Source of the DNA: Hyphomicrobiales bacterium
Lineage (GTDB): Bacteria; Pseudomonadota; Alphaproteobacteria; Rhizobiales; Xanthobacteraceae
Direction of reading: 5' to 3'
DNA length: 64,000 bases
Assembly (NCBI GenBank): GCA_017305665.1
Contig: JAFKKH010000026.1
Coordinates: 36,001-100,000, forward strand
Shown: positions 44,370 to 53,443 of the stretch, piece after piece
Numbering within the stretch: position 1 is the stretch's first letter
How the letters are laid out: each line of letters opens with the position of its first letter
Translations under genes and position numbers: made by a program
The notes under the pieces: generated by a model
Seen by the model: only the letters and a program-made list of their open reading frames with translations
Databases searched by the model: none
Told to the model about the DNA's origin: nothing

Positions 44370-45977
44370 ATGACAGACACGTTCGATTTCGTCGTGGTCG
44401 GCGGCGGGTCCGGCGGCTGCGCGGTGGCCAGCCGCCTGTCCGAAGACCCTGCAACCTCGGTGGCGCTGCTGGAAGCCGGCGGCAAGGACGACAACTGGGT
44501 GGTGACGACGCCCGGCGCGATGATCCTGATGATCTCCGGCAAGGTGAACAACTGGGCGTTCGACACCGTGCCGCAGAAGGGCCTGAACGGCCGCATCAGC
44601 TATCAGCCGCGCGGCAAGGGGCTCGGCGGTTCATCGGCAATCAACGCCATGGTCTATATCCGTGGCCACAGCAGCGACTACGATCACTGGGCCGCGCTTG
44701 GGAATACCGGCTGGTCCTATGCCGACGTACTGCCCTACTTCAAGCGATCGGAGGACAATTCCGATTTCGATGGCGCCTATCACGGCAAGGGCGGGCCGCT
44801 GCATGTCACGGGCCTGCGCTCGGACAACCCGGTGCAGGAGATGTACCTGCAGGCCGCGCGCGAGGCGCAATTCCGCATCCGCGACGATTTCAACGGCGAG
44901 GAGCAGGAAGGTCTCGGCGCTTATCAAGTGACGCAGAAGAACGGCGAGCGCTGGAGCGCGGCGCGCGGCTACATCCATCCCTTCATGGGATCGCGCAACA
45001 ACCTGCATGTCGAAACCGGGGCGCACGCCACCCGCATCCTGTTCGAGGGCAAACGCGCGGTTGGCGTCGAGTACCGTCAGGGCAAGGACGTGAAGCAGAT
45101 CCGCGCGCGACGCGAGGTAATCCTCAGCGGTGGCGCGTTCCAGACGCCGCAACTGCTGATGCTGTCCGGCGTCGGCGATGCCGCGGCGCTCGGCAAGCAC
45201 GGCATCGCGTCGGTGCACCACTTGCCCGGCGTCGGCCAGAACCTGCAGGATCATCCGGATTTCGTGTTCGGCTACACCTCGGATGCGCCGTACTTCGCGG
45301 GCCTTTCGTGGGGCGGCATCGCGCGCATCTTCAAGGGCATCGCGCAATATCGCCGCGAGCGGCGCGGTCCGATGACCTCCAACATCGCCGAGTGCGGCGG
45401 CTTCCTGAAGACGCGGCCCGATCTCGACGTGCCCGACATCCAGCTGCACTTCTGCATGGCGATGGTGAACGACCACGGCCGCAAGCCGCGCTGGGGCACC
45501 GGCTTCTCCTGCCATGTCTGTCTGTTGCGGCCGCAGAGCCGCGGCAGCGTCTGGCTGCAAAGCGCCGATCCGATGGCCGCACCCGCGATCGACCCGAATT
45601 TTTTGGGCGAAGATGCCGACATGGACACCATGGTCGCGGGTTTCAGGACCACGAAGCGCCTGCTCGATGCGCCGGCGCTGAAGGCGCTGCAGACGTCAGA
45701 TGTGTTCACCGCCGGCGTCGAAACCGACGATGACATTCGCAAGGTTTTGCGCGAGCGCGTCGATACGGTCTATCACCCGGTCGGCACCTGCAAGATGGGC
45801 GTCAACGATCCGCTCGCGGTAGTCGATCCGGAGCTCCGGGTGCACGGTCTCGAAGGCTTGCGCATTGTCGATGCGTCGATCATGCCAACCCTGATCGGCG
45901 GCAACACCAACGCACCGACCATTATGATCGGCGAGAAGGCCGCCGACATGATCAAGGCTGAGATGCGCGTGCAGTGA
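44370..45977 (+). CDS. GMC-family FAD-dependent alcohol/choline dehydrogenase
   Basis: A 535-residue flavoprotein. FAD-binding VVGGGSGGCAVASRLSED at the N-terminus, signature 1 GLGGSSAINAMVYIRG, signature 2 SGGAFQTPQLLMLSGVG, catalytic His in VYHPVGTCKMG and the C-terminal Asn/His region IGGNTNAPTIMIGEKAA. It resembles choline dehydrogenase (BetA) and alkyl-alcohol dehydrogenases. It is a likely source of the aldehyde consumed by the upstream enzyme. Confidence 0.92.
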   Translation: MTDTFDFVVVGGGSGGCAVASRLSEDPATSVALLEAGGKDDNWVVTTPGAMILMISGKVNNWAFDTVPQKGLNGRISYQPRGKGLGGSSAINAMVYIRGHSSDYDHWAALGNTGWSYADVLPYFKRSEDNSDFDGAYHGKGGPLHVTGLRSDNPVQEMYLQAAREAQFRIRDDFNGEEQEGLGAYQVTQKNGERWSAARGYIHPFMGSRNNLHVETGAHATRILFEGKRAVGVEYRQGKDVKQIRARREVILSGGAFQTPQLLMLSGVGDAAALGKHGIASVHHLPGVGQNLQDHPDFVFGYTSDAPYFAGLSWGGIARIFKGIAQYRRERRGPMTSNIAECGGFLKTRPDLDVPDIQLHFCMAMVNDHGRKPRWGTGFSCHVCLLRPQSRGSVWLQSADPMAAPAIDPNFLGEDADMDTMVAGFRTTKRLLDAPALKALQTSDVFTAGVETDDDIRKVLRERVDTVYHPVGTCKMGVNDPLAVVDPELRVHGLEGLRIVDASIMPTLIGGNTNAPTIMIGEKAADMIKAEMRVQ

Positions 45978-46126
45978 GCCTGGCCAGGGGCGCTGCCGAT
46001 CATCGGCTACATTCGTCGGCGGGTATGATTTCTTTACCTGAAACCACGTAGCCTGCCGGGACGCGCAAACGCATCCGACATCGACGACAGATTCAATTTG
46101 ACGAAAATCTTACCAGACCATCGCTC

Positions 46127-46645
46127 ATGAACAGCTTTGACGCCGTCGTGTATTTTGCGCTGGCCGTGGCCGTTATCTTCGGCTTCCGTGCCGGATTGCT
46201 ACGCAGCCTCGCCGTCATCTTGGGTTATCTGCTCGCGATGCCGATCGCGGTGTGGGCGATATCGCTGTTTTCGCCTCAATTCGACGGCGGCAAATTCGGC
46301 GTACCCTGGCTGCAGAACTCGCTGCCGTTTTTTGCGATCTTTTTCGGCGGCGGCATCGTCCTCGGCAAGCTGCTTCAACTTGCCGTCAACGAAATGGTCG
46401 GGTCGGAGATCGGGCTTGTAGATCGTATCGCCGGCGCGACGCTTGGTGCTGTGCGAGTCGGCCTGGTCGCGATCACGCTGGTGCTCGTCTTCGAACAGAT
46501 CGTGCCGCCAAACCTGCAGCCTTCATTCTTCGCCGGCTCGCAACTGCAGCCCATCTTGTCGCTGATGGGACAACAGGGCTTCAAGGCCTTGCCGCCCGAC
46601 GTTACCGCGGCCATCAACCAATGGAAGCGCGAACGGCAAATCTAG
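46127..46645 (+). CDS. CvpA-family membrane protein
   Basis: A 172-residue CvpA protein with four membrane helices (about 5-22, 25-48, 62-83, 99-120) and a family signature GFRAGLLRSLAVILGYLLAMPIA and VDRIAGATLGAVRVGLVAITLVL. CvpA is associated with colicin V export and stress resistance in enterics. Its C-terminal cytoplasmic tail is about 50 residues. Not in an obvious operon. Confidence 0.9.
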   Translation: MNSFDAVVYFALAVAVIFGFRAGLLRSLAVILGYLLAMPIAVWAISLFSPQFDGGKFGVPWLQNSLPFFAIFFGGGIVLGKLLQLAVNEMVGSEIGLVDRIAGATLGAVRVGLVAITLVLVFEQIVPPNLQPSFFAGSQLQPILSLMGQQGFKALPPDVTAAINQWKRERQI

Positions 46646-46880
46646 CGGCCCGATTCTGACATCGCATCGCGAACTTGCAGCCAAGGGCGCGAATGTCCAA
46701 ATCACTCAACTAGCCTGCTTTGAACCAATTCGCCCGATCTTCACAGCGCGAACACGCGAGCGGCATGACAAATTCTTTCGATATGCATTTCGGATGGAGC
46801 GGACGGCTTATCATCGCTGCGCGGATTGGCTAAGGTCCCTCATCAACTCAACGATCATCACGCGTTACGGGAGTGAAACG

Positions 46881-47663
46881 ATGGATCTCGGAATCAAGGG
46901 CCGCCACGCGCTGGTTTGCGCATCGAGCAAGGGTCTGGGGCGCGCCTGTGCCATGGCACTGGCGGCGGAAGGCGTTCATGTCACGCTGACGGCGCGCGGC
47001 GCCGAGGCGCTGACCAAGACCGCAAATGAAATTCGCAAGGCCTATCCCGGCGTCGAGGTCAAAGAAGTGGCCGGCGACATCACCACGCCGGCCGGACGCG
47101 ACGACGCGCTGAAGGCCTGTCCCAATCCAGATATCCTGATCAACAATGCCGGCGGCCCACCGCCTGGCGATTTCCGCAACTGGACCCGCGACGACTGGAT
47201 CAAGGCGGTCGATGCCAACATGCTGACGCCGATCGAACTGATCAAGGCGACCGTGGACGGCATGATGTCCCGCAAATTTGGGCGCATCATCAACATCACG
47301 TCGGCGGCGGTGAAGTCCCCCATCGATATTCTCGGCCTGTCCAATGGCGCGCGCTCCGGCCTCACCGGTTTCGTCGCCGGAATCGCGCGCAAGACGGTGA
47401 AGGACAACGTCACCATCAATGGCCTGCTGCCGGGCCCGTTCGACACCGATCGTCTGCGCAACACCAATGCGGCGGCGGCAAAGAGCTCGGGCCAGCCGCT
47501 CGAGGAGATCACCCAGGCGCGCATGAAGGCCAATCCGGCCGGACGGTTCGGCACCCCTGAGGAATTCGGCTACGCCTGCGCCTTCCTGTGCGGCGACAAG
47601 GCCGGCTTCATCACCGGTCAGAACATCCTGCTCGATGGCGGCGCCTTCCCCGGCACCCTGTAA
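46881..47663 (+). CDS. Atypical SDR-fold oxidoreductase (BKR-like, no catalytic Tyr)
   Basis: A 260-residue short-chain dehydrogenase fold protein. The nucleotide-binding loop reads CASSKGLGRA instead of TGxxxGxG. NNAGGPPPG is normal. The catalytic Ser is at ITSAAV, but the YxxxK position reads LSNGARSG, so neither Tyr nor Lys is present. This fits the BKR-like SDR subgroup that lacks the tetrad. Its reaction may be unusual or lost. GGGAGTGAAACG precedes ATG. The quinone oxidoreductase gene starts 15 bp later. Confidence 0.87.
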   Translation: MDLGIKGRHALVCASSKGLGRACAMALAAEGVHVTLTARGAEALTKTANEIRKAYPGVEVKEVAGDITTPAGRDDALKACPNPDILINNAGGPPPGDFRNWTRDDWIKAVDANMLTPIELIKATVDGMMSRKFGRIINITSAAVKSPIDILGLSNGARSGLTGFVAGIARKTVKDNVTINGLLPGPFDTDRLRNTNAAAAKSSGQPLEEITQARMKANPAGRFGTPEEFGYACAFLCGDKAGFITGQNILLDGGAFPGTL

Positions 47664-47677
47664 GGCATTTGGCTTCG

Positions 47678-48670
47678 ATGAAAGCCGTCTGGTACGAGCG
47701 CACGGGCGCGGCAGTCGATGTCCTTAACCTTGGGGACATCGCAACGCCTGTCGCCGGACCGGGCGAAGTGCGCATCAAGCTGGAAGCCTCCGGCGTCAAT
47801 CCCGCCGATGTCGGCCGCCGGGCCGGCAGCTATCGCGCGATGGAATTTCCTCGCGTGATCCCGAACAGCGACGGCGCCGGCATCATCGATCAGGTCGGCG
47901 ATGGCGTCACGCGGTTCAAGACGGGGGAGCGGGTGTGGCTGTTCAACGGTCAGCGCAACGGCCGCGCTTTCGGCACAGCCGCCGAAACCATCACGCTTGC
48001 CGAACATCTGGTGACAGCTCTGCCGGACGATGTCTCGTTCGCATCAGGCGCGACGCTCGGCATTCCCGGCATGACGGCGTGGTGCTGCCTGTTCTGCGAT
48101 GGCGCGATCAACGGCCAGACCGTTCTTGTCACCGGCGGTGCTGGCGCCGTCGGGCATTATGCCGTGCAGCTCGCGAAATGGGGCGGCGCGCAGGTGATCG
48201 CGACGGTAAGTTCGCAACTCAAGGCCGAGCAGGCGCAGCTTGCCGGCGCCGATCTCACCATCGATTACAAGACCGAGGATGTCGTCGCGAAGGTGATGGA
48301 GTTCACCGGCGGCAAGGGCGTCAACCGGGTGGTCGACGTCGATTTCGGCGGCAACATCGCGACCACGCTGAAACTGATGGCAGTCAATTCGACGGTCGCG
48401 GTCTATGCCACCAACGGCAACCGAAACCCCGTCGTACCGATGCGCGAGATGATGGAGCGATGCATCGCGCTGCGGTCGCTGGTGCTGTTTGCATTGCCAC
48501 CTGCGCTGCTGCACGCCGCGCAGATGGACATCACGAAATGGCTCGCAGCCGGAACGCGCCTTCACAACATCGCAGGCCGCTATGCGCTGCCGGAGACGGC
48601 GCAAGCGCATCTCGCCGTCGAAAGGGGCGACAAGCTCGGCACCGTGATCGTCGACTGCGCGCGGCTATAA
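47678..48670 (+). CDS. Zinc-independent quinone oxidoreductase (MDR family)
   Basis: A 330-residue NADPH:quinone oxidoreductase-like protein. GroES-like N-terminal domain (about 1-120, GVNPADVGRRAGSY), Rossmann domain with VLVTGGAGAVGHYAVQLAKWGGAQVIAT and no zinc-binding cysteines. Cosubstrate and substrate unknown. It follows the atypical SDR by 15 bp, probably one operon. Confidence 0.9.
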   Translation: MKAVWYERTGAAVDVLNLGDIATPVAGPGEVRIKLEASGVNPADVGRRAGSYRAMEFPRVIPNSDGAGIIDQVGDGVTRFKTGERVWLFNGQRNGRAFGTAAETITLAEHLVTALPDDVSFASGATLGIPGMTAWCCLFCDGAINGQTVLVTGGAGAVGHYAVQLAKWGGAQVIATVSSQLKAEQAQLAGADLTIDYKTEDVVAKVMEFTGGKGVNRVVDVDFGGNIATTLKLMAVNSTVAVYATNGNRNPVVPMREMMERCIALRSLVLFALPPALLHAAQMDITKWLAAGTRLHNIAGRYALPETAQAHLAVERGDKLGTVIVDCARL

Positions 48671-48679
48671 CAACTACGC

Positions 48680-49093
48680 TCAATTCACCGGCGTGATGCG
48701 CTCGTCACCCCAAGACAATCCGAATTCATCGAGTCCCTCGGCGAGAAAATCGCTGAGCAATGGCTCGCCAAGCAGATAGCTCGCGGTGCGGCCATTGCGG
48801 CCCTCCGCCGCCTCCCGGCGCAAGCTCTGCCATTCCTCGATCCCGCCATCGCCGCGGCCAAGCCGCATCAGCGCCACGAGGTCGATCTGCTCGTCCACCG
48901 ACAGTGCATTGATGAAGCCGACGATTTCCTGCGCCACGGGATCGTCGGTCGTATCCGCAAGCACATCGATCATGCGGTCGTCGCTGGCATTCGAGCCGGA
49001 GTCCGGATCGGGCAGCGCTTCCTTGACGTCGAATTCGCGCGATTTCTCGATCAGAAAACCGACCTTGTCGGGCGAAATGGTGAGATCAGGCAT
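48680..49093 (-). CDS. DUF3775 protein
   Basis: A 137-residue acidic cytoplasmic protein matching DUF3775: SPDKVGFLIEKSREFDVKE at the start and LRREAAEGRNGRTASYLLGEPLLSDFLAEGLDEFG at the end. Alphaproteobacterial family of unknown function. Convergent with the quinone oxidoreductase gene and divergent from the MBL hydrolase. Confidence 0.82.
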   Translation of the reverse strand: MPDLTISPDKVGFLIEKSREFDVKEALPDPDSGSNASDDRMIDVLADTTDDPVAQEIVGFINALSVDEQIDLVALMRLGRGDGGIEEWQSLRREAAEGRNGRTASYLLGEPLLSDFLAEGLDEFGLSWGDERITPVN

Positions 49094-49209
49094 GGCGGAC
49101 TCCCTCGTTTGGCGGAACGATAACGCCGGAATCGCCGGGATGATCCATTGCGCGCCACGCGGGAAACCCGCATGCTTCGAGCGAAAGACAACAGGGCGGA
49201 AAACGGCGC

Positions 49210-50058
49210 ATGCAGTGGACGATCGGCAAGGTCAAAATCACCAAGGTCGTGGAACTCGAAACGGTCGGCAGCACGCGGTTCATCCTGCCGCTCGCGACCA
49301 ACGAGGAAATCCAGAAGCTGCCCTGGCTCATTCCGCATTTCGCCACCGAGGAAGGCCGGCTGCGCATGTCGATCCACACGCTGATCGTCGAGACGCCGTC
49401 GCAGCGGATCATGGTCGACACCGGGCTCGGCAACGACAAGGAAGGCCGCAAGGTGCCGACCTGGAATAACCGGAAAGAGCCATTCCTTGAGCGGATGACC
49501 GAGGCGGGCTTCGCACCCGACAGCATCGACACCGTGCTGTGCACGCATCTGCATGTCGATCACGTCGGCTGGAATACAAAACTCGCCGGCGGGAAATGGG
49601 TGCCGACCTTTCCGAAGGCACGCTACGTGTTCGGCAAGACCGAATACGAGCACTGGCGGGACCACAGCAACAGTCCCGAGCACGCAGCGGTGTTCAACGA
49701 TTCCGTCAAGCCCATCGCGGATGCCGGCCTTGCCGATCTCGTCGCCAGCGACCACCGACTGTGCGACGAAATCACGCTGATCCCGACGCCTGGTCATAGT
49801 CCCGGGCATATGAGTATCCACATCGTCTCCGAGGGTCAGCAGGCGTTGCTGACCGGCGATGCAGCCCATCATCCCTGTCAAATGGCGCATCTCGACTGGT
49901 CCTCGACCGCGGATTCCGATCCCAGGCAGTCGGCCGTCACGCGGCGCGAGCTGTTCGGGCGTTTCGCCGATACGCCGACGCTGGTGATCGGCGGGCACTA
50001 CAACGCCGGTCACATCAAGCGCGACGGCGCGGGTTTCAAGTTCATCGCCCTGACGTGA
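49210..50058 (+). CDS. MBL-fold metallohydrolase
   Basis: A 282-residue metallo-beta-lactamase-fold hydrolase. The dinuclear metal site is THLHVDHVGWNT (about 115), plus HSPGHMS, GDAAHHPCQM and the C-terminal GGHYNAGH. A full set of ligands is present. It belongs to the same branch as the protein at 51844 and is probably a lactonase or ester hydrolase; substrate unknown. Confidence 0.88.
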   Translation: MQWTIGKVKITKVVELETVGSTRFILPLATNEEIQKLPWLIPHFATEEGRLRMSIHTLIVETPSQRIMVDTGLGNDKEGRKVPTWNNRKEPFLERMTEAGFAPDSIDTVLCTHLHVDHVGWNTKLAGGKWVPTFPKARYVFGKTEYEHWRDHSNSPEHAAVFNDSVKPIADAGLADLVASDHRLCDEITLIPTPGHSPGHMSIHIVSEGQQALLTGDAAHHPCQMAHLDWSSTADSDPRQSAVTRRELFGRFADTPTLVIGGHYNAGHIKRDGAGFKFIALT

Positions 50059-50202
50059 CCTGCTGGCGCCGCAAGTTGCGCAAATTGGGATAGCCCTGCG
50101 CGACATCGGGCCTCAGAGATGCGGCAAACGGCGGTTGAATTTCGCCCCGCCCTGCTCCATGAAACATTGAAGCGAGACAAACGTTAAAGGGAGTGATCCA
50201 CC

Positions 50203-51045
50203 ATGAAGCTTGTTCGATACGGCGCACTCGGCCAGGAAAAGCCCGGCCTGATCGACAAATCCGGCCAACTGCGCGATCTCTCGGCGCATGTGAAGGATCT
50301 CACCGGCGAGGCTTGTTCTCCCGACAGCCTGAAGAAGCTCGCCGCGCTCGACGCATCCAAACTTCCCGCCGTCAGCGGCAATCCACGCCTCGGCGCGCCC
50401 GTGACCGGCGTCTCGAAATTCGTCGCGATCGGATTGAATTACGTCGACCACGCCAAGGAAACCGGATCGCCGATCCCGACCGAGCCGATCTTCTTCCTCA
50501 AGGCCAACACGTCACTGAGCGGCCCCAACGACGCGGTCGAGAAGCCGCGCGGCTCCACCAAGCTTGACTGGGAAGTCGAGATCGCCGCAGTCATCGGTAC
50601 CCGCGCCAAGTATGTCAGCGAAGCCGATGCGCTGAACCACGTGGCCGGCTACTGCGTCTGTAACGACGTCTCCGAGCGCAACTTCCAGATCGAGCGCGGC
50701 GGCACCTGGACCAAGGGCAAGTCGCACGACACCTTCGGTCCGCTCGGTCCCTGGCTCGTCACCAAGGACGATATCGCCGACGTGCAGAAGCTGTCGATGT
50801 GGCTCGATGTCAATGGTCAGCGCCGTCAGACCGGCTCGACCTCGACCATGATCTTCTCCATGGCGAAGTGCGTGTCCTATGTGTCGCAGTTCATCACGCT
50901 GCTGCCCGGCGACATCATCACGACCGGCACGCCGCCCGGCGTTGGCACCGGCATGAAGCCGCCGCAGTTCCTCAACGTCGGCGACGTCGTCACCCTCGGC
51001 ATCGAAGGGCTCGGCGAGCAACGGCAGGAAATCGTCGCGGCCTGA
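50203..51045 (+). CDS. Fumarylacetoacetate hydrolase-family protein
   Basis: A 280-residue FAH-family hydrolase, cleaving or decarboxylating a 2-oxo/diketo acid. Signature FVAIGLNYVDHAKETG, then metal site residues in DWEVEIAAVIG and GYCVCNDVSERNFQ. C-terminal GDIITTGTPPGVGTGMKPPQFL. Similar to ureidoglycolate-lyase-annotated proteins and 5-oxopent-3-ene decarboxylases. AAGGGAG precedes the ATG. Placed between two MBL genes and a GST. Confidence 0.9.
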   Translation: MKLVRYGALGQEKPGLIDKSGQLRDLSAHVKDLTGEACSPDSLKKLAALDASKLPAVSGNPRLGAPVTGVSKFVAIGLNYVDHAKETGSPIPTEPIFFLKANTSLSGPNDAVEKPRGSTKLDWEVEIAAVIGTRAKYVSEADALNHVAGYCVCNDVSERNFQIERGGTWTKGKSHDTFGPLGPWLVTKDDIADVQKLSMWLDVNGQRRQTGSTSTMIFSMAKCVSYVSQFITLLPGDIITTGTPPGVGTGMKPPQFLNVGDVVTLGIEGLGEQRQEIVAA

Positions 51046-51050
51046 CGTTC

Positions 51051-51170
51051 GTCGTCCTGAGGTGTGCATACGCGCGCACCTCGAAGGACGGCCCCGAACT
51101 ACCCGTCATCCTTCGGGGCTAGCCAAGTATGCGATGCAAGCGCATCGCTGGGCTCACACCTCAGGATGAC
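51051..51170. repeat. Intergenic palindromic repeat with nested hairpins
   Basis: GTCGTCCTGAGGTGTG (51051-51066) and CACACCTCAGGATGAC (51155-51170) form 16-bp outer arms with one mismatch. Inside are GGTGTGC/GCGCACC, CCCCGA/TCGGGG and GCGATG/CATCGC hairpins. This is the compound hairpin style of the Bradyrhizobium-type intergenic repeat. No reading frame is supported here. Confidence 0.75.
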
Positions 51171-51213
51171 GGAGCTGTCTTCGCGAAACCGCGTTGTATT
51201 CAGGGACACGCCC

Positions 51214-51831
51214 ATGAAGCTTACCTTTTCGCCCGCCTCGCCGTTCGCCCGCAAGGTCCGCATCGCGGCGATCGAACTCGGCCTGATCGACAAGATCGAG
51301 TTCGTGCCGGTGTCCGTCGTCCCCGGTCAGCCCAACGACGAATACTCGCGCGACATCAGCCCGCTGAAGAAATTGCCGGTGCTGATCCTCGATGACGGCA
51401 GCGTCATTCTCGATTCCTACGTCATCGTCGAATATCTCGATGATCTTGCCGGCGGCGGAAAACTGATTCCCGCGTCCGGCGCGGCGCGCTGGAAAGTCAA
51501 GACCGATCATTCGATCCTGCAGGGTGTGCTCGATTCCATGCTGCTCTGCCGTTACGAGAAAATGGTCCGCCCGAAGGAATTCTACTGGCAGGCCTGGCAT
51601 GACGATCACTGGAACCGGGCATGGGCCGGCATGGCGCGCTTCGAAAAGCAGGACGACGCGCTATCGCGTCCGCTGGATATGATTCAGATCGCCCTCACCT
51701 GCGTGCTCGGTTATGCCGACTTCCGCTTCCCGGATTGCGGCTGGCGCAAGGCCTATCCGAAGCTCAACGCCTTCCATGAAAAAATGCTGCAACGTCCATC
51801 GGTGAAGATTTCGCTGCCCCCCACAGCGTGA
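51214..51831 (+). CDS. Glutathione S-transferase-like protein
   Basis: A 205-residue GST-fold protein. The N-terminal thioredoxin domain starts MKLTFSPASPFARKVRIAAIELGL with Ser near residue 6-9 in the catalytic position, KLPVLILDDGSVILDSYVIVEYL for glutathione binding, and a helical C-terminal domain from about 90. Substrate unknown. ATG 51214 is used because the frame upstream runs through an intergenic repeat. Confidence 0.88.
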   Translation: MKLTFSPASPFARKVRIAAIELGLIDKIEFVPVSVVPGQPNDEYSRDISPLKKLPVLILDDGSVILDSYVIVEYLDDLAGGGKLIPASGAARWKVKTDHSILQGVLDSMLLCRYEKMVRPKEFYWQAWHDDHWNRAWAGMARFEKQDDALSRPLDMIQIALTCVLGYADFRFPDCGWRKAYPKLNAFHEKMLQRPSVKISLPPTA

Positions 51832-51843
51832 CGGAGGTCGCCC

Positions 51844-52722
51844 ATGGATCTGTCATTCGCTGTCGGCGACTTCACCATTCATCGCATCATCGAGCAGGAA
51901 ACCACCTTCCTGCCGGCGCTCGACATGCTGCCCGCGCTGACACCGGACAAGCTCGCCGACAACCGATCGTGGATGCAGCAGGCGGCCGCGATCGATTCCA
52001 AGGACACGCTAATCCTCGCATTCCAGTCCTACGTGGTGAAGACGCCGCATCATACCATTTTGATCGATAGCTGCATCGGCAATGACAAGCCGCGTCCGAC
52101 ACGGGCCAAGTGGCACATGAAGACCGACGACACCTATATGCGGGCACTGTCCGCCGCAGGTCTCGGTGTCGGCGACATCGACATCGTGATGTGCACGCAC
52201 CTTCATGTCGATCACGTCGGTTGGAATACGCGGCTGGAGAACGGCCGCTGGGTGCCGACATTTCCGAATGCGCGCTACATCTTCGGCAAGACCGAGTTCG
52301 ATCACTGGACCGCGCAGCATGCCAAGGCCGAAGTGCCGCCATTCGCCGACAGCGTGTTGCCGGTGGTCGAGGCCAGGAAAGCCGAAATCGTCACCAACGA
52401 TTATCAGATCGGCGATCACGTGCGGCTGTTGCCGACGCCCCGCCACACCCCGGGGCACGTCGCATTTGCGTTCGGGCGCGGCAAGGACGACGCGGTATTC
52501 TCAGGCGATTTGATGCATTCGCCGCTGCAGGCGCGCTATCCGGAATTGTCCGCCAAATTCGACGCCGACCAGCCGCAGGCGGCAACAACGCGGCGCAATT
52601 TCCTCGAGCGCTATTGCGACACCGATACGCTGTGCTGCACAGCGCATTTTCCCTCGCCATCGGCCGGGAAAATCCGCCGCTGGGGCGACGGATTCCGCTG
52701 CGAATCCGTTGCGGCAAACTGA
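51844..52722 (+). CDS. MBL-fold metallohydrolase (paralogue)
   Basis: A 292-residue metallo-beta-lactamase-fold hydrolase. THLHVDHVGWNTRLENGRWVPTFPNARYIFGKTEFDHW is nearly identical in pattern to the protein at 49210, and HTPGHVAFAFGRG, GDLMHSP and the late CTAHFP complete the metal site. Likely the same substrate class. It follows the GST gene by 12 bp. Confidence 0.88.
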   Translation: MDLSFAVGDFTIHRIIEQETTFLPALDMLPALTPDKLADNRSWMQQAAAIDSKDTLILAFQSYVVKTPHHTILIDSCIGNDKPRPTRAKWHMKTDDTYMRALSAAGLGVGDIDIVMCTHLHVDHVGWNTRLENGRWVPTFPNARYIFGKTEFDHWTAQHAKAEVPPFADSVLPVVEARKAEIVTNDYQIGDHVRLLPTPRHTPGHVAFAFGRGKDDAVFSGDLMHSPLQARYPELSAKFDADQPQAATTRRNFLERYCDTDTLCCTAHFPSPSAGKIRRWGDGFRCESVAAN

Positions 52723-52741
52723 AGGCAGCCCCGGAACGGTA

Positions 52742-53290
52742 TTAGTCGAACAGGCTCGGCGTGTGGTTGACGATCGCGCCCTCGATCGCAAGCATCTTCA
52801 GCTTGGTGGCAACGCCGCCATTGGCCGAGAATCCGCCCGGCTTGCCGCCGGCGGCCAGCACGCGATGGCAGGGCACCACGATCGGACAGGGATTGCGCCC
52901 GAGCGCCTGACCGACGTCGCGTGACAACTCCACGCCACCGAGGCGCTTGGCGATGTCGCCGTAGGTCATGGTCTTGCCCGGCGGAATGGTGCGCGCGATC
53001 TCGTAGACGCCACGATGGAATTCCGGAACGTCGTCGAGATCAAGCACCACGTCCGTCAGATCGTTCGGCTTGCCCTCGAGCAGCTCGATCATGCCGTCGA
53101 TCGCAGCCTGCACACGAGCGGGCGGCGGCGCTTCGGGAATCGCGCCGTAGCGCTGGTGGATGCGCGTGCGGGTCTTGGCTTCATCCGACATCGGCAATTG
53201 CACGGCGACAATGCCGCGCTCATGCCAGACAATACCGCAGGCACCGATCGCGCTTTCGAACATCGCGAATGTGAGATCGTTCGTCGTCAT
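52742..53290 (-). CDS. ogt: Methylated-DNA-[protein]-cysteine S-methyltransferase
   Basis: Repairs O6-methylguanine by moving the alkyl group to its own cysteine. The 182-residue protein has the active site IVVPCHRVLAAGG, the winged-helix region MTYGDIAKRLGG and RDVGQALGRNP. No Ada-type N-terminal methylphosphotriester domain, so Ogt rather than Ada. ATG 53290 is used with GGAG 10 nt upstream; ATG 53302 is also in frame. Confidence 0.94.
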   Translation of the reverse strand: MTTNDLTFAMFESAIGACGIVWHERGIVAVQLPMSDEAKTRTRIHQRYGAIPEAPPPARVQAAIDGMIELLEGKPNDLTDVVLDLDDVPEFHRGVYEIARTIPPGKTMTYGDIAKRLGGVELSRDVGQALGRNPCPIVVPCHRVLAAGGKPGGFSANGGVATKLKMLAIEGAIVNHTPSLFD

Positions 53291-53443
53291 GGGCCGCTCC
53301 ATCGCTATTGCCCCATCTATCTATTCCTGACGCCAAATCTAGACTTGGAGAATCCTGCGATCCACCCGGTTTCCGGCGGAACTTGCCATCATGCACAGCC
53401 ACATGGAATGATCCGCCTCCCAAAAAAACAAGAGCGAGTCCGC

